In this document: piece by piece, positions 1 to 12,402 of the stretch
Position numbering within the stretch: the first letter of the stretch is position 1
Layout: the number at the start of each line of letters is the position of its first letter
NCBI GenBank assembly: GCA_947471745.1
Contig: CANJKZ010000981.1
Span: forward strand, 62,001-126,000
Length of the DNA stretch: 64,000 bases
Origin: Closterium sp. Naga37s-1
Taxonomy: Eukaryota > Streptophyta > Zygnematophyceae > Desmidiales > Closteriaceae
Direction of reading: 5' to 3'
Translations under genes and position numbers: made by a program
The notes under the pieces: model-generated
What the model saw: only the letters and a program-made list of their open reading frames with translations
Databases searched by the model: none
What the model was told of the DNA's origin: nothing

Positions 1-3000
1 GCGTTGTCAAGTCTAGGCTTGTTAGCATCAGTGGACCAACCCCGTTTGGCAAATAAACATGTGGGAGAAGCTGTGATGTGAATGCTGCCAGGAGGGCAAC
101 TGATCGTTGTGGCACCTCATGACAATGATCATGTGCTATTCTATGCAAATATGTGCTGGAAAAAACACATCGATATGCAAATATGTGCTGGAAAAAACAC
201 ATCGCTTTCATCTTGGAGAACGGGGGCTTGAGGAATGGAAGGAGGGTGTTATCATGAATGCAGCAAGCAACTATCCTTGGAAGATATGAAATTGCAAGAT
301 GCTTTATGAAGGTGCTTCATGGCAACCAGCAAGGGTCTTGATTGAGGTTCCAATCGAGCCGCCAACTTCCTCCGGGTTGCGATCAGGTATGATGGGTCAT
401 GGTATGGTTCTGGTAGTTTGATGCGCTGTCATTTATGTTCAACGTTGCGTGTGTATGTCGTGTCGTATGCATGTGGGATTTGGTGATGAGTTGGTGGATA
501 GTCCCTGTGGTGGAGGAGAGAGGTACAAATGTTGATATCGTCCATCTGGGAATCGTTGATGACTTGCTGTTGAGTTGTTGCGAGTGGCTGTGGGATGGAC
601 GTGAGAGTGAGTCGAGGGAGATGATAAGCAAGCCAGATGATTCGAAAGGTGGTTTTAGGCAAGGTGAGACTCATTCCTCCATGCCCCCTCCAACTACCTC
701 ACCTCCCCTCTAAATTTCTGATTTTTTTTCTCCCAGTTCCCATCCTCCCACCCTTCCCCCCCCCCCTCCACACCTGTTTCTCCTAATCAGACTTATGCCT
801 CCCACGGCGCAGGCGCAGATCGAGCACTGTCCCTTTGCCTCCCCAAACCCTCTCTCTCCCCTCTACCCCCATCCCCACCCGCCCACCTTTCCCCCACCCC
901 TCTTCCCCCCCTGCTTCCAGATCCGCATCTGCGTCTCCTACAACGACGTCTGGCCCAAGGACTCACGCCCCTTGTGTGCGGGCGCCACTGTTCACGGGCG
1001 ATTGCGTGCTGCTGGGAGGGTGTCCCGAGGCCACAAACGCGATGAAGCTGGGCAGGAGAGGCTGCAGGCGAAGGTGGGCAGGCAGGGCTGCTGGGTGCCC
1101 CATGACGGTTGTGCTCCTCACAAGCAGTAGCAGAAGGAGGTGGGTGCTTGCTTGCCTGTGGTGAATCCTTGTGGTTAGCAACCTATCTGGGACAGCAGGC
1201 TGCTGAGTACCCTGTGGCCGTGCTCTCACGTGACTCTCACGTGATGCTCAAGTGATCCAGCATATTCTAGTTGTTCTCTGGTCAGAAAAGCCTTCGATTC
1301 GATGATCTCCAATGGGCATACTGAGTGCCGCTGACGTCCTCTAGAAGGCGCCCGCCTGAATGCCACCTGGATGAGTGCCTTGCGTTTATGTGCTTTTTAA
1401 GCTGCCCTATACTTCGTGAATGCTGCACGACCTATGAATGTCCGTGGGACTCACAAGGACCGACATTATACAACATAGCTTCCTTCTTCCCCCATCACTC
1501 AACACTTCTCTTTCACCCACATCACACACACTTCCATGTAACCCCTCCTGGCTGTCTCACTGGCCCCTTCCACTGTCCACACCTACCCCAATCACTTCCC
1601 ACATTATGAAACAAACCATTCTATACAGTACATTGCCAGTTTCTCCCCCAGCCCCATCACTCACCGCCTCTCTCTCATCCACATCACCGAACTCTTCCTC
1701 TGACACCCTTTGGGCTGTCCTACTAGGCAGCTCATCGCATTATCCCTTCCATGCACTTCCCCTCCATGTCCTCCCGGTCACTCTTGGCCTTGCGGCAGTT
1801 GTGGAAGTGGGTAAGGTGAGTGTTCCTCCTACACTTGTTGCTTGTCTACACGAACTCACAGTCTCATGCCCCTACGGCACTATACCCCACATCCCTCTCA
1901 TACGCTGCTATACCCACGGCTGCCCTAGTGCACGGACTCGACCCCTCACAGCGCAGGCATATTTTTTACCAAGGCACTACTCCCCCTCCCCTCCTCATGC
2001 CCTCTCCCTCTCCCCACTCCTCCTCCAGTTCCGCACTCCTACGTCAACGTCTGCACCACGGATTTCTGCCTCTCTGTGTGCCGCACTGCTCTCACCCACG
2101 TGCTGTCCCTTTCTTTTCCCTATCCACCTTCCCCACCCTTCTCTCGTCTTCCCACCAGATCTTCTCCCCACCTGCTTTTCTGCACCAATTTCTGAACCAC
2201 CGACTCCCACTCCCGCGACACTGTCTCCCAGCCCCTCTCACCAATCACTGTGCTATTCACCCTTTCCCCCTCTCTCGCAGCCGCTACCACCTCCGCACCT
2301 GCTTCTCCAACAGACAGGCTTGTGCTTCCACCGATTCTCACCCCTACGGTGCGAGAGCACTATTTAATCAAGCAGGGGCTAGTGACGTGGCGAAGGGGTG
2401 CAAGAGGCTACAGGCGAATTGAAGCTGGGCCCCGCGGGGGACTTCAGGCGAATTGAAGCTGGGCGAGGCTGTTGGGTGCCTCGTGGGGGCGTTCTTCCTG
2501 AACGACGGGCAGCGGACCAGCATCAAGAGAATTGGAGGTGCGTTGTGAGTGACTGAGATGTGGTAGGCTTGGCTGCTTGTGAGCCACAAGCTGATCACGG
2601 GTGAGGCGAGGCTGGTGGGGCTGCTTGGTGTAGCGTGACCAGCTGTGTTCTTCCTCCAGGTCCAGTAGCAGGTCACTCTCAGGTCACTCTCAGGTCAGTC
2701 TTAGGTCACTCTCAGGTTGGGTCGAGCAAGTACCGGAACTGAGTCGAACCAGTCCACGAGTCGATTCGAACCAGTTTGATCGAGTCAAGCCAACACTGAG
2801 ATTCAAGCCGATCCAGCTTGGCAACAGCATCTCTCCCGTGGATCTCAGAAAAATCTTCGCAAGTCCTTCACTAGCTGTCCAGCATGTCTGTGAAAGCTCT
2901 GTTGGTTAACCACGGCTCAGCACTCTAAGTCAAACCGAACCAAACGGTTCCTCTCACTCCTGTGCAGGTTTGACTCAACCCTTAGATTGCAGCATAATAC

Positions 3001-3082
3001 TTTGCTCAACATAATTCTCAGGCCAGTCTCAGGTGATTCAGTTGTGTTCAGGATTGATCCACAGGAGGATAAATACCCTGCC
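1..3082. other. Gene-poor, pyrimidine-biased sequence
   Basis: I see no supportable gene here. From about 660 the plus strand becomes strongly C/T-rich (densest at 720-920 and 1480-2340), which opens long Ser/Pro/Leu-rich frames without domains. Diverged copies of a GC-rich phrase (a 'gaggctgcaggcgaa...ggctgctgggtgcc' pattern) recur near 1040-1110, 2400-2490, 2570-2640 and again near 3320-3450 and 4170-4220, so an old dispersed repeat is likely. Introns of a host gene remain possible for the C/T tracts followed by AG. Confidence 0.5.
143..206. repeat. Two-copy 32-bp tandem repeat
   Basis: The 30 bases starting at 143 are repeated exactly from 175, a 32-bp period. Each copy contains ATGTG, an A-rich spacer and CACAT, so each can form a small hairpin. 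Confidence 0.8.
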
Positions 3083-3215
3083 GCTGAATGTCCTGTGCCT
3101 GAATGCCTTGTGCCTGAATGCCATGTGCCTGGATACCCTCTGCCTGAATTCTCTTTGCCAGAATGCCCTCTGCCTGAATTCCCTTTGCCTGAATGCTCTC
3201 CGCTGGAATTCCTCG
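3083..3215. repeat. 15-bp minisatellite (TGCCTGAATGCC type)
   Basis: About nine imperfect 15-bp units built on TGCCTGAAT run through this stretch. The period is a multiple of three, so several frames stay open on both strands; the opposite strand reads as a Gly/Ser/His-rich repeat. I see no flanking domain and do not call a gene. Confidence 0.75.
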
Positions 3216-4380
3216 TGATATGCAGTGGCAACCGTCTTGAGTGGCATGTGCATGCCAACTGTAAAGAGTAGGGGACCAAGAGGGTCCCCTTGATGAATGC
3301 ATGTTTGGCTGATGAAGCGGGGATGATAGGCTGCTGGGTACTGCATGGTGGTGTTTCAGGGCGGGCGAGCAAAGGGAAGGGGAGCAGCTGGGCGGGTCTC
3401 TGGTGGGTCACGGGTGAGGCGGGGCTGGCGGGGCTGCTGGCTGTCATCCTCAGGGACGCGCAGAGGGAGAGGGCGGTGGGAGTGTAGTGAGATGGTTGTA
3501 AGCTACTCGTGCATCACTATCAGCCTCGTGCATGCGAGGCTGGGAGGAGGTGCTGGGTGTGTTGTACGAGGGAAGGGGGCTGATGATGGGTTAGGGCGCG
3601 TGTGATCTATTTTAAAGTTTGGAAAGAAGTTCAAGCTTTGGGTGGTTACCTGTTTCGCACATTTCGCCAAATCAGATTAGCGAAACCATTATATTATTGG
3701 GCACGTAAAAGTTTGAGTTCGAAATCTGAACTTGACTCGAGTTGGAGTTGTGAACGTGCGTGCGCACGTTCATTCGAGCGTGTGTGATTTGTAGCACGTA
3801 CGAAACGCAGGCAAAACGGGCAACCGCTTCGCGAGTGGCTTAAATGGCACGACGAAGTTACTCCACAATTCAATACAATGAGTAGTAGCCACGTGGCCAG
3901 ATTCGTGCGAGTAACCTATGATGTAACGAGCCGGGTAACCTATATTGTAGACGTGCAGCTCGGCGCGTTTTTTACAAGCTCGAATGTCGGGGTTCGACCT
4001 TGTATGTGTGTGTGCTTTTTTACTGTGTTGTAGACCTGATGTTCGAATTTCGATACAAGACAAGTCGAATTTCGTTCGACTTAAGTTCGTTTCGCCAAAG
4101 TCGCCCTAAAAACGTAAACTTTTACAATTTTCGAAGACCACACACGCCCTTACCAGCAGGTCACTAGTAGTGAGCGAGTCTGCTGGGTGGCGGCAGCTAT
4201 CTTCCTCAAGGATGAGCAGAGGGTGGGCTGTGACTCTGTGCTGTGAGTGATGGAAGTGGGCTGCTAATGGGTCACTGGCTGGCCAGTGGCAGGTTTGGAA
4301 CACGCCGGGCTGATTGCTCTGCCTCTGTGTTGTCCGTGGTGACAATTAGGGATTAAGCCAAACTGTCACTCCCCCTTCGC
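3216..4380. other. Intergenic sequence with an AT-richer island
   Basis: No gene is supported. Between about 3600 and 4130 base composition drops abruptly to AT-rich, with repeated 'gtaaaagtttgagttcg'-like and 'tttcgcca' phrases near both edges. This contrast with the GC- and C/T-rich surroundings fits an old inserted element, but I could not define clean termini or a target duplication. Confidence 0.4.
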
Positions 4381-6840
4381 ATCACTCGTCGTTTCTTTGC
4401 CACCAATCTCACCAGCCTCTTCTGCTTGCCACTAATGCTGCTCTCCCTCTTCCTCTCGCTCCTCCTCTCCCCCCTCCGCTCCTCCTATCCCCTCTTCCCC
4501 AATCCCTCCAATCTCCCATCAGGTATGCGTAGTGCAGACAGCCAGTGGCGTCCATCTCACACCGTCTCGCCCTCACAGCTCTCATCAGCATCTCTCATTG
4601 GCCTCTAATGCTACTCTCCTTCCTTGCCTGCCTCGCCACCATGGCCACCACCATCTCTGGCGTCAACTGAACCTGGCTGCTTATGCCAACCCCTTCTTCT
4701 AGGCAATCCCCCCACCACAACTTTAGAAGCCCCTTCAAAGCCAACCAAAGGAGATTGGCACACCTCTCCATGAAATGCTTTTTCGTCACAATAAACCGTT
4801 TTTGTTTCCTGCTTCCTATTCTTTTCCCTCCCCCACTCCTCCCCCCCAAAACCCCCAACCTCCTCCCTCTCCCCCCTACAGGTGGAGCAGATGCAGCAAT
4901 GATTAACCCGGCAGCTCACACCAACCGTCTCTTCCCCCCTCCCGCCCCACTTCCCCTCCCGCCCCACTTCGCCTCCCGCCCCACTTCCCCTCCCACCCCA
5001 CTTCCCCTCCCTACCTTCCTCCTCCCTCCCCCCCTCACCCTCCCCCCTTCCCCCCTATGGCAGTGTGTTAGTGGCCAAAAGCATGCTTCATCCTTGCCTG
5101 GATTACCCTCTCGTTGTCTGCCTGGCTGCGCGCTCAATCCTCCTCCCATAAGTTGTGAGGTTATCAAGACCAAGGGGAACGGTTTCGTGACCTCCCAGGT
5201 CATCCCAGAAGCCATCTTGTTTCCCCATTATGCTTCATGCATCTCGTCGCTTCTATCTGTGGCTGCGTCTTTGCACGCACACCCCACTGCAAGTGTTGAG
5301 GGACAAGACCAAGGGGTAAGGGCTCGTGAGATTCGGTGAGGCGATGGACTGTGCTGCTGCTCTCAAGGAGATGAATGGGTGAGCGGGTGATGTGTCAAGA
5401 TAGGTGAAGTCAATAGGGGGTCAATAAAGTGAATGGTTGGTCAATATAGTCAACGGGAGAGTCAGTGAAGTGAATGGTAAGTCAATGTTGAGTCAAGATT
5501 TGGTGAAATAATGGACTGTGCAGTCAGTGAAGTCAATGCGGGGGTAACGCTTGCGCTCGAATTCCCACTCCCTCTCTTGCTCACAGTCACACTTATCTTC
5601 ACATTCCCACTCACCCTCCGACTCACACTCACCTTCCGACTCACACTTCCACTTGCCCTCCCACTCGCACTCGTACTCACACTCTCACTACTGTGGTTGG
5701 CCTACCGTTCCTTGCATCCCATAATTCCTTGCCAGAATGCCAGAAGATTGCACTTCACTTCCACCTTTCAGCAGTCTCCGTTCACTTGATAACTATCAGG
5801 AACCATTTAGAATGATCCATGCATTTGAGACTTACCAGTTCACTGAAAAAAAATCGCAGTAGCATTTTGCATGCCTGTTCTTTGTCAACAGCCGCCCTTC
5901 TGAATTCATATTTGTGCCTTCATCATCCCCACCTTTGCGATATTCACAAGCTTTCCTCCCACCCATACCCCACGCTCCAGGCTGCTACTCTACCTGCCCC
6001 AACAGGCCCTATGCTTCATGTGCAAGGGCCAACATCAGCACAATGATCATCATAGTTCTGCTGGCTCTACGGTGGTACTGTGCTCTGCCTCTGCTCCTTC
6101 ATCATCCTCGCCTTCCACACCAGCAAGGAGCTGCCGTCTCGTCGCTCAACAAGATCTCGCCAATAGGCAGAGGCCAATTTGTGCTGGAGTGGATCCTGCT
6201 GAGCAGCAGTCTACTTCCACTGATGTGCAAAAGTGCCTCCCACGGGTGGCGCCACGTTCCCTTCCTTCTTGCCCATGGATGCTACGGCATGTCACCATGT
6301 GGCATGACGTCAAGAATCTCTCCTTTAATGTAGCAGGCAGCTGCTGATTGGCCATCCTTTTGGACCACCTCAAATTTGAAAAAAAACAAAATGCATGCTG
6401 TTCAGTAGTTATTGTATAATGGCACCTAGTACCTATTTCCATCCATACAACCTCCATCCACTACATCAAGCTTGGCTTCACTACACAATACCCTGCATAT
6501 CATAGTTCCAAAGCACAGTATTCTACAGCCCTACTCTGATCTACAGTACACACGTAACCTTGAATGACCCAGTTCCATCTGACACACAAAAAAAAAATGT
6601 TAGAATTAAAGCCTACGGTATTACCGAACCGATCGGTTGGCAAAGGGCAACTTTGAATGTGTCCTAGGCGAAGACATGTGTCCTAAGCACACTAGGCAAG
6701 ATTCTACCAAATTGCTACTTCACAACTTCACAGGGGGTATGAAAGCATTGCACCACCATGTTGCAGCCACTATACACATCCCTCTCCCTGAACTGAGCCG
6801 CATCACAAAGAGCAGCACACTAGAGAGCCTGCCAATGCAT
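4381..6840. other. C/T-rich intergenic sequence without recognised genes
   Basis: The plus strand alternates C/T tracts (4430-4510, 4820-5060) with mixed sequence. At 5560-5690 an imperfect repeat of a 'ccgactcacact' phrase occurs. Open frames here are compositional and carry no domain. The tracts could be polypyrimidine tracts of unrecognised introns. Confidence 0.4.
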
Positions 6841-6842
6841 GA

Positions 6843-7270
6843 CACAGGCATGGGTGGGATGGAATGGAAAGGCATGGGTGGCATGAAAAGGCATGGGTGG
6901 GATGGGATGGAAAGGCATGGGTGGGATGAAGGGATGGGATGGAAAGGCATGGGTGGGATGGAAAGGCATGGGTGGGACGAAAAAGGCATGGACTGGATGA
7001 CAAGGCATGGACTGGATGACAAGGCATGGGTGTTTGAAAAGGCATGGACTGGATGACAAGGCATGGGTGTTTGAAAAGTCATGGACTGGATGACAAGGCA
7101 TGGGTGTTTGAAAAGGCATGGACTGCACGACAAGGCATGGGTGTTTGAAAAGGCATGGACTGGATGACAAGGCATGGGTGTTTGAAAAGGCATGGACTGG
7201 ATGACAAGGCATGGGTGTTTGAAAAGGCATGGGTGTGCTAACAAGGCATGGATGGACTGGTTCGCCATGG
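6843..7270. repeat. 37-bp minisatellite built on GGCATGG
   Basis: The left part (to about 7000) has short units of the type GGCATGGGTGGGATGGAA. The right part changes to a 37-bp unit combining GGCATGGACTGGATGACAA with GGCATGGGTGTTTGAAAA, repeated about six times with few changes. Both strands stay open for long distances, so the apparent proteins are by-products of the repeat. Confidence 0.85.
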
Positions 7271-8440
7271 GTGGGGTGAAAGAACAGAGTTTGATGCTCT
7301 TTTGAGGAGATGCTTGCACTGCTCATTCAATAAAACTTTTTAGTACCAAACTATAGCTCATGTACAGACTAATCTCCTACCTGGGGCTCTCTCGGACTCA
7401 CAAGACAGAGTTGGATCCAGTGAGGAGAGGCTAGACAGTGCAGTTGAAACAGCACCAAACTGCACAAGCAGGAGTGCAGGGGCGGAAAGCAGGAGTGCAA
7501 GGGAAGAAAGCAGGAGTGGTAGTGCATGTGGGGAAAGCGGGCGTGGGTGGAAAGGAAGAGTGCAAGGGGGGAAAGCAGGAGTGAAAGGGTGAAAAGCAGG
7601 ACCAGAGGAAACTTAATTAACTTGGAATTACATGAGTGAGAAAAGTAGGGGGTATGAGAGGAGTGGGGTGGAGGGTATGAGAGGAGTTGGGGAGTATGAA
7701 ACGAGTTGGGGATATGAGAGACTTGAAGGGTGTGAGATGAGTGGGGTTTATGGGAGGATATCAAAGGAGGAATGTGGGGTTTTGTGTGTGTGAGTAAGAG
7801 ACAAGAGGGGGTATGAGAGGAGTGAGGGGTTAATTGAGTGACGAGTATGAAAGGTGTGTGAAATATGGGAGGAACGGGGGGGGGGGGGAGAGAGTGAAAT
7901 GGGGGGTATGAAAGGAGCGAGGGTTATGAGGGGGACATGCCTGAAACCGGGGGGTATGAGAGGAGTCTGGAGAGAGTCCGGGGTACTGGAATGAAAAAAA
8001 AAAATATACATGTGCTCATCTTTCCAAAACCCTCTTCCAAAAGGCATCTCTCAATTTCTTGGCATACATATTTCAGGATTATATCTCTCCTCGTATGCAC
8101 CATTTCAATCTTGTCTGATGCATATTTCAATATAGGTACCTCATGTACCATCTTTATGGAGTGCGTATATGAGAACCTCGCTCAAATCTACCTACATGGA
8201 CCCTTGGGTATACTGCCATGCTGGTGCACTAACTACGGTAGAGACCTCAGCCTATGAGGTCGAAAGCACCATCAATGCTGGAGCAAGTCAGACACCCTTC
8301 AGTAGAATAGAGCATTCCGAGACTTGTTAGGCCGAGGCTCAAGGTTCTTGCAGTTAAAAGAAATGGAGCATCATAAGGTAAGACTGCTAACTAAGCTGCC
8401 CCAAAGCAACAAGGAAACAACTAGGGTGCTCGAGTTGCAT
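7271..8440. other. Purine-rich repetitive spacer
   Basis: No gene is supported. At 7480-7960 the plus strand is purine-rich and repeats a 'ggtatgagaggagt' phrase at irregular spacing, ending in a G-run near 7878. From 7990 on the sequence is of mixed composition and lies downstream of the minus-strand F-box/LRR gene. Confidence 0.5.
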
Positions 8441-8442
8441 CT

Positions 8443-10708
8443 TCAGCGCTGGAGCAGGTCACAACCCCCAGTATCAAGAATGGCGAGCATTGGGAGATCT
8501 CGTATGTCATCAGGCAAAGCCTAGAGCTGCTTGCAATTCCCAAGCTTGAGCTTCCTCAGCCTGCTAAGCTGAGCAAAGCCAGGAGGAAGCAGGCCGCTGC
8601 CGGTGCAGCTGACATCCAGCTCATGCAGACAGGAGAGCTGCGTGAGTGAAGCAGGGAGATGCGTGAGGTATGAGCAGAAGGATAAGTCCAGCCTACGCAG
8701 TCTTGAGAATGCTCCAATGGTGTCCGAAAGAGAAGACAACTTGTGATCGTCTATTCGAATGGATGTGAGGTGGTGGAGAGTGGTGATGGCCGCAGATAGC
8801 TCTGTGAGTTTCCACGTGAGGTCGATGGTCAGCTGCCGTAGCTCCTGCAATGCCCAGCCATCAGCTCCCACCAGCTTCTTTATGCTGCAAGCCATGTGGA
8901 GTGTCAAGGTGCGGAGGCGAGAAAGCCTTGCCAATGCAGACAGAGACTCCTCGGTATCATCTTCCAACGTGAGCTCTAGGTGCTCCAGACCATTCAGACG
9001 GCTGCTGATGGCCTTAAGACATGTGACACCCACAGTGACCAAGCACAGTTTTCTCAGGTCTGTGAGTGTTAAAACGCCTGACTGAAACACCAACTGCTGG
9101 TTGCCGTCATAAGATAGTTCCTGGAGACTGAGCGGAAGAGCCTGAGGGACTTCCTTCAACAGACCATATCCCATCAGCTCCAACTGCTTCAGCCTGGTAA
9201 CGCTGTCCAGCCTCCGGGGAACCGACATGAGCTTGTTACACTTTTCAAACCTAAGCACTCGAAGGCTGCCAAGCGCCGTCAACGATTCCGGAAGCTCCCT
9301 GATGGCTGGGCACTTCCGAATGCACAGCTCCAGCAGGTTTGTCATCTTCGCCATGCCCTCCGGAAGCTCAACAAACTCACACTAATCCTGCACCAACCTG
9401 GTCAGGGAAGCCAGTTGCGTGAATGAGGATGGCAGCTTGTCTTGGCTGCCATGACTGAGACAGAGAGTTTGCAGACTGGTCAGACCCCCGCCAGGCAGCT
9501 CGCCCTTGCTCTTCCACACCATAAAAAATGACTCCAGAGATGCGAGTCTGGTGAAGGACGCAGGGAGGCGGAGCAGCGGCAGCTCGTGCGGCAGCAGCAC
9601 CTTCGAGGCTGCTAGATCCCCAAAGTTTTCAGATAGCAAGGACACGGGGCATGAGAAAATGGTCAAGCTCTCCAGGCAGGCGAGGGAAGTGAACTGATCG
9701 GTTAGATCGCTGAACCTTTCGCAGTTACTGATGCTGAGCTCTTGAAGGCTTGGAATTTGCTCTCCTATACTGTTAGGAAGCCGCTCGTGTCTATAGCAGT
9801 TAGTAAGCTGCAGTCGTTTCAAGACCCTGTATTGACAATTGGGACATGAAAAATCGCTAAACTCGAACCGTAGTTGGAGTTTCAGTGACTCGAGGAACGG
9901 TAGCTGCGCGTGTGAGAAGCCAGGCGTTTCTTCAGAACTGAGGCTAATTTTAGGCAGGGAGAGGCGGGTGAGGTTGGTGAGGTGAAGGAGGCTGGAAATC
10001 TGGGCATTAGAACGGCTAAAGTTTGCAAAGGAAAGTGTAGTGAGAGAGGAAAGCGAGCTTAGTTGTGGAGCAGCTAAGATGGAAGCTTGATTTTTGAGAA
10101 TGAGGATGTGCAAGGGCAGCCAAAAGAGAGAAGCTGGAGGATCCACACAGTCATTGAGCCAATACAGCGATAGCTGCTCCAGTTGAGGGCAGTGACAGGC
10201 AAGATGATCCAATCCGAATTTGTCTATCAGGCGGGTGGCTCCATATTTGTCCTTGCGCGCAGACAGCATCAACTCTCCCACGTGCAAAGCTCTCAGCCCA
10301 GGGCACGCAGCAGCGAGATCAGCTAGAAAGGTGTTGTCCAGAGCTTCAACACTTCCATCCAACACATGCAGATGGGTCAGATGAGGAAAACAAGCGACGG
10401 TGTTGAGCACATCCCGACGAGAAACGACGCGATTCTCCTTGACGAGGAGCGTCGCAACATGGCTCTTAGCGAGACGCCGCCAGCGATGGCAGATCGACGC
10501 AATAAGAAGGCTATGTGCGGTATCAGCAGAGGCTGGAGGGGTCGACATGGGCGTGTCTGTTCGCCATAAAATTCTATATGTTCTTAGGCTTGAATGAAAC
10601 ATCTCCCAAAGATCATCGCTCTCGGATGCGGGAGATTTTGATTGTCTAGAAGATGCTGACCAAGATCTCGTCAGAGAGATGGTGGCTGTGGGTTCTACGA
10701 GACTCCAT
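8443..10708 (-). pseudogene. F-box/leucine-rich-repeat protein gene, interrupted
   Basis: An F-box helix motif (LSDEILVSIF) follows an ATG at 10708. A one-base shift near 10648 moves into the main frame, which reads an F-box-like CHRWRRLA segment and then many leucine-rich repeats (LPESLTALGSLRVL, LPASFTRLASLESF, LPEGMAKMTNLLEL). The frame is cut by TAG at 9382-9384 and again at 8521-8523, yet LRR-like sequence resumes in the same frame after each stop and ends at TGA 8443-8445. F-box/LRR proteins normally recruit substrates to SCF ubiquitin ligases. The two fragments (406 and 277 residues) could be read as separate LRR proteins, but the repeat register argues for one gene. It is either a pseudogene or depends on stop readthrough. 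No other gene lies close enough to suggest its role. Confidence 0.75.
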
Positions 10709-11162
10709 GTCAGTTTTGAAGAGATTAATCTCAGAAACTAAGGTGAAAGATCTACGTCGAGGGCAAGGAGATTGAGCTGGCAAATAACAGTTCGTAGCCT
10801 AAATCGCTGAATCAATCGACCTCGTCGTCCCTAATCAACAACTTTGTCTTGCCACGAACACCTGGAGCAGCATAAACGTGCCTATGTCCTGCTATGCTCA
10901 CTCAGCTATTTTCAACACTCCAAGAATCAGGACGCAGCTCCTAAGAGGCCTACTAAACGTGACTTGACTTGAGCATCGTCTCGTGCTTCAAGCAGGGTGG
11001 ATTACAGAAGCTCACAAGTGGAACTGCTTAAAAAATGTATGGTCCTTTGCAAGCAGATCACTCCTGCAAAAGCCATTCAAGGCTTGGTTTGTTTACATCT
11101 CATGCTTGGTGAGCAGGTGAGAAGTGGTTCAAAGCGATGAAGATATGATACCGTACCAGAGT
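10709..11162. other. Spacer between F-box/LRR gene and LINE
   Basis: This stretch would hold the promoter and 5' leader of the minus-strand F-box/LRR gene. I see no clear TATA box or other motif. Confidence 0.4.
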
Positions 11163-11334
11163 GCTTTTTTTAATATTTAAATGAAGTGTACATTAATGAG
11201 GAAAATGCATACATAAATAGCAGTCGTAACTGAGCGTGAGGGCAGGCACCTTGCGCTGCCCAGCGAGGTGACTGGGGCAATAGAAAAGCCCTCCTTGGCT
11301 TGTTCCAAAAATTATCAAAACTGGCCGACCACTT

Positions 11335-11832
11335 TCATTTCTTGCCACCCACTTCCCTGATCCTCATCAACATTTTTTGTTCTGCGTCAAACATACCTCT
11401 GGCCCTATTGTGCTTCCCCGACGTGCCCGGCTTCAAACACTTGGCCCCCGTTGCCCTCGTGTACACCCTTGCATGTAGCCGAAAAGCCGTTCCAATCCTT
11501 CTTAGCACCCGCCGGGCCCTGAATTTCTGCCCACGGAAACTGGCCTCGCACCATTCCACCCACAACTGGTGGAAGGTAATGGCAGTTAGCATGGCTTCTA
11601 GAAAGTTTGACTCAGTTCCAGTTTCCTGGAACAGGAGGTTACCCAACGAGGCAGGCGCCCGCCCGGTATTGAGCATGCGCAGAGCTTGCCTAAGGCCAGA
11701 AACCACCAGTTGAATCCACAGGCAGCTGAAAAGACAGTGTTCCTGGGACTCTGTGGCTCCGCAGTATGGGCACATAAGCTTGCTGATGAAGAAATCCACT
11801 TTCTCCCTAACCTGAAGGTTTAGGTTGTGCAC
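11335..11832 (-). pseudogene. LINE C-terminal zinc-binding domain
   Basis: The motif CPYCGATESQEHCLFSC (C-x2-C-x7-H-x4-C) is the zinc-binding signature found at the C-terminus of plant L1-type reverse transcriptases. It is followed by a helical tail with 'LWVEWCEASFRGQ', resembling the usual 'W..WR.RN' segment. It lies in a different frame from the upstream RT fragment, which indicates a frameshift around 11.8-12.4 kb. Confidence 0.75.
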
Positions 11833-12402
11833 ACACGTGAGGACCTCACGTGGACGGCTCGGGATGACAAGTGAATTACGGGTACGGATGATGCGTCCCC
11901 AAACAATCTTGTCACTTTACTTTCCTGTCCACTTCGCCTGCTTAGTCAGGACAGCGTCAGGCTTGGACCACGACTCCCGCAACTGCTTGAGCGGAGCCAA
12001 CTGCCCATTTGTGAAAACCGCCGAGCGGAAAACCGACGCCGCTGCATGTTCACCCCCTCCGGATACGAAGACTCTCTCCTTCCCCCCGTCTCTCTCCTGC
12101 TCAGTGCCAGGGACCAGTAGGGTTTTCTACTCCGGCGGAGCTGCTGTGAAGGCCTTGAGAGCCAGCCAAGCCGAATCTTTGCACCTCCACTCCTTTTCCA
12201 AGGTGTCGACGTCTTTAATCTCCGTTACACCATCTTGAGTGGTGGTTACCAGATCCCCCACACGCGCCTCCCAAAGCCCCTTCGCCTCCTTCTGCTCCGT
12301 GACTGGATTCGTTCTGTTCAGAAGCAGCTTTCGGTTAAAAACGATCCTCTCCCGAGCGACCCTCTTTGCCGCAGAAATTCCCAGTATCAGCGATCGGCGA
12401 CT

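Noticed and set aside
1438..2367. 309-residue Ser/Pro/Leu-rich open frame
   Set aside because: It is produced by C/T-rich composition, overlaps other open frames and has no domain or start context.
3600..4130. Complete MITE in the AT-rich island
   Set aside because: Candidate end repeats are short and imperfect, and no target duplication could be found.
6720..7319. Long minus-strand frames rich in His/Pro/Cys
   Set aside because: They are read through the 37-bp minisatellite and its neighbours; several frames are open at once.
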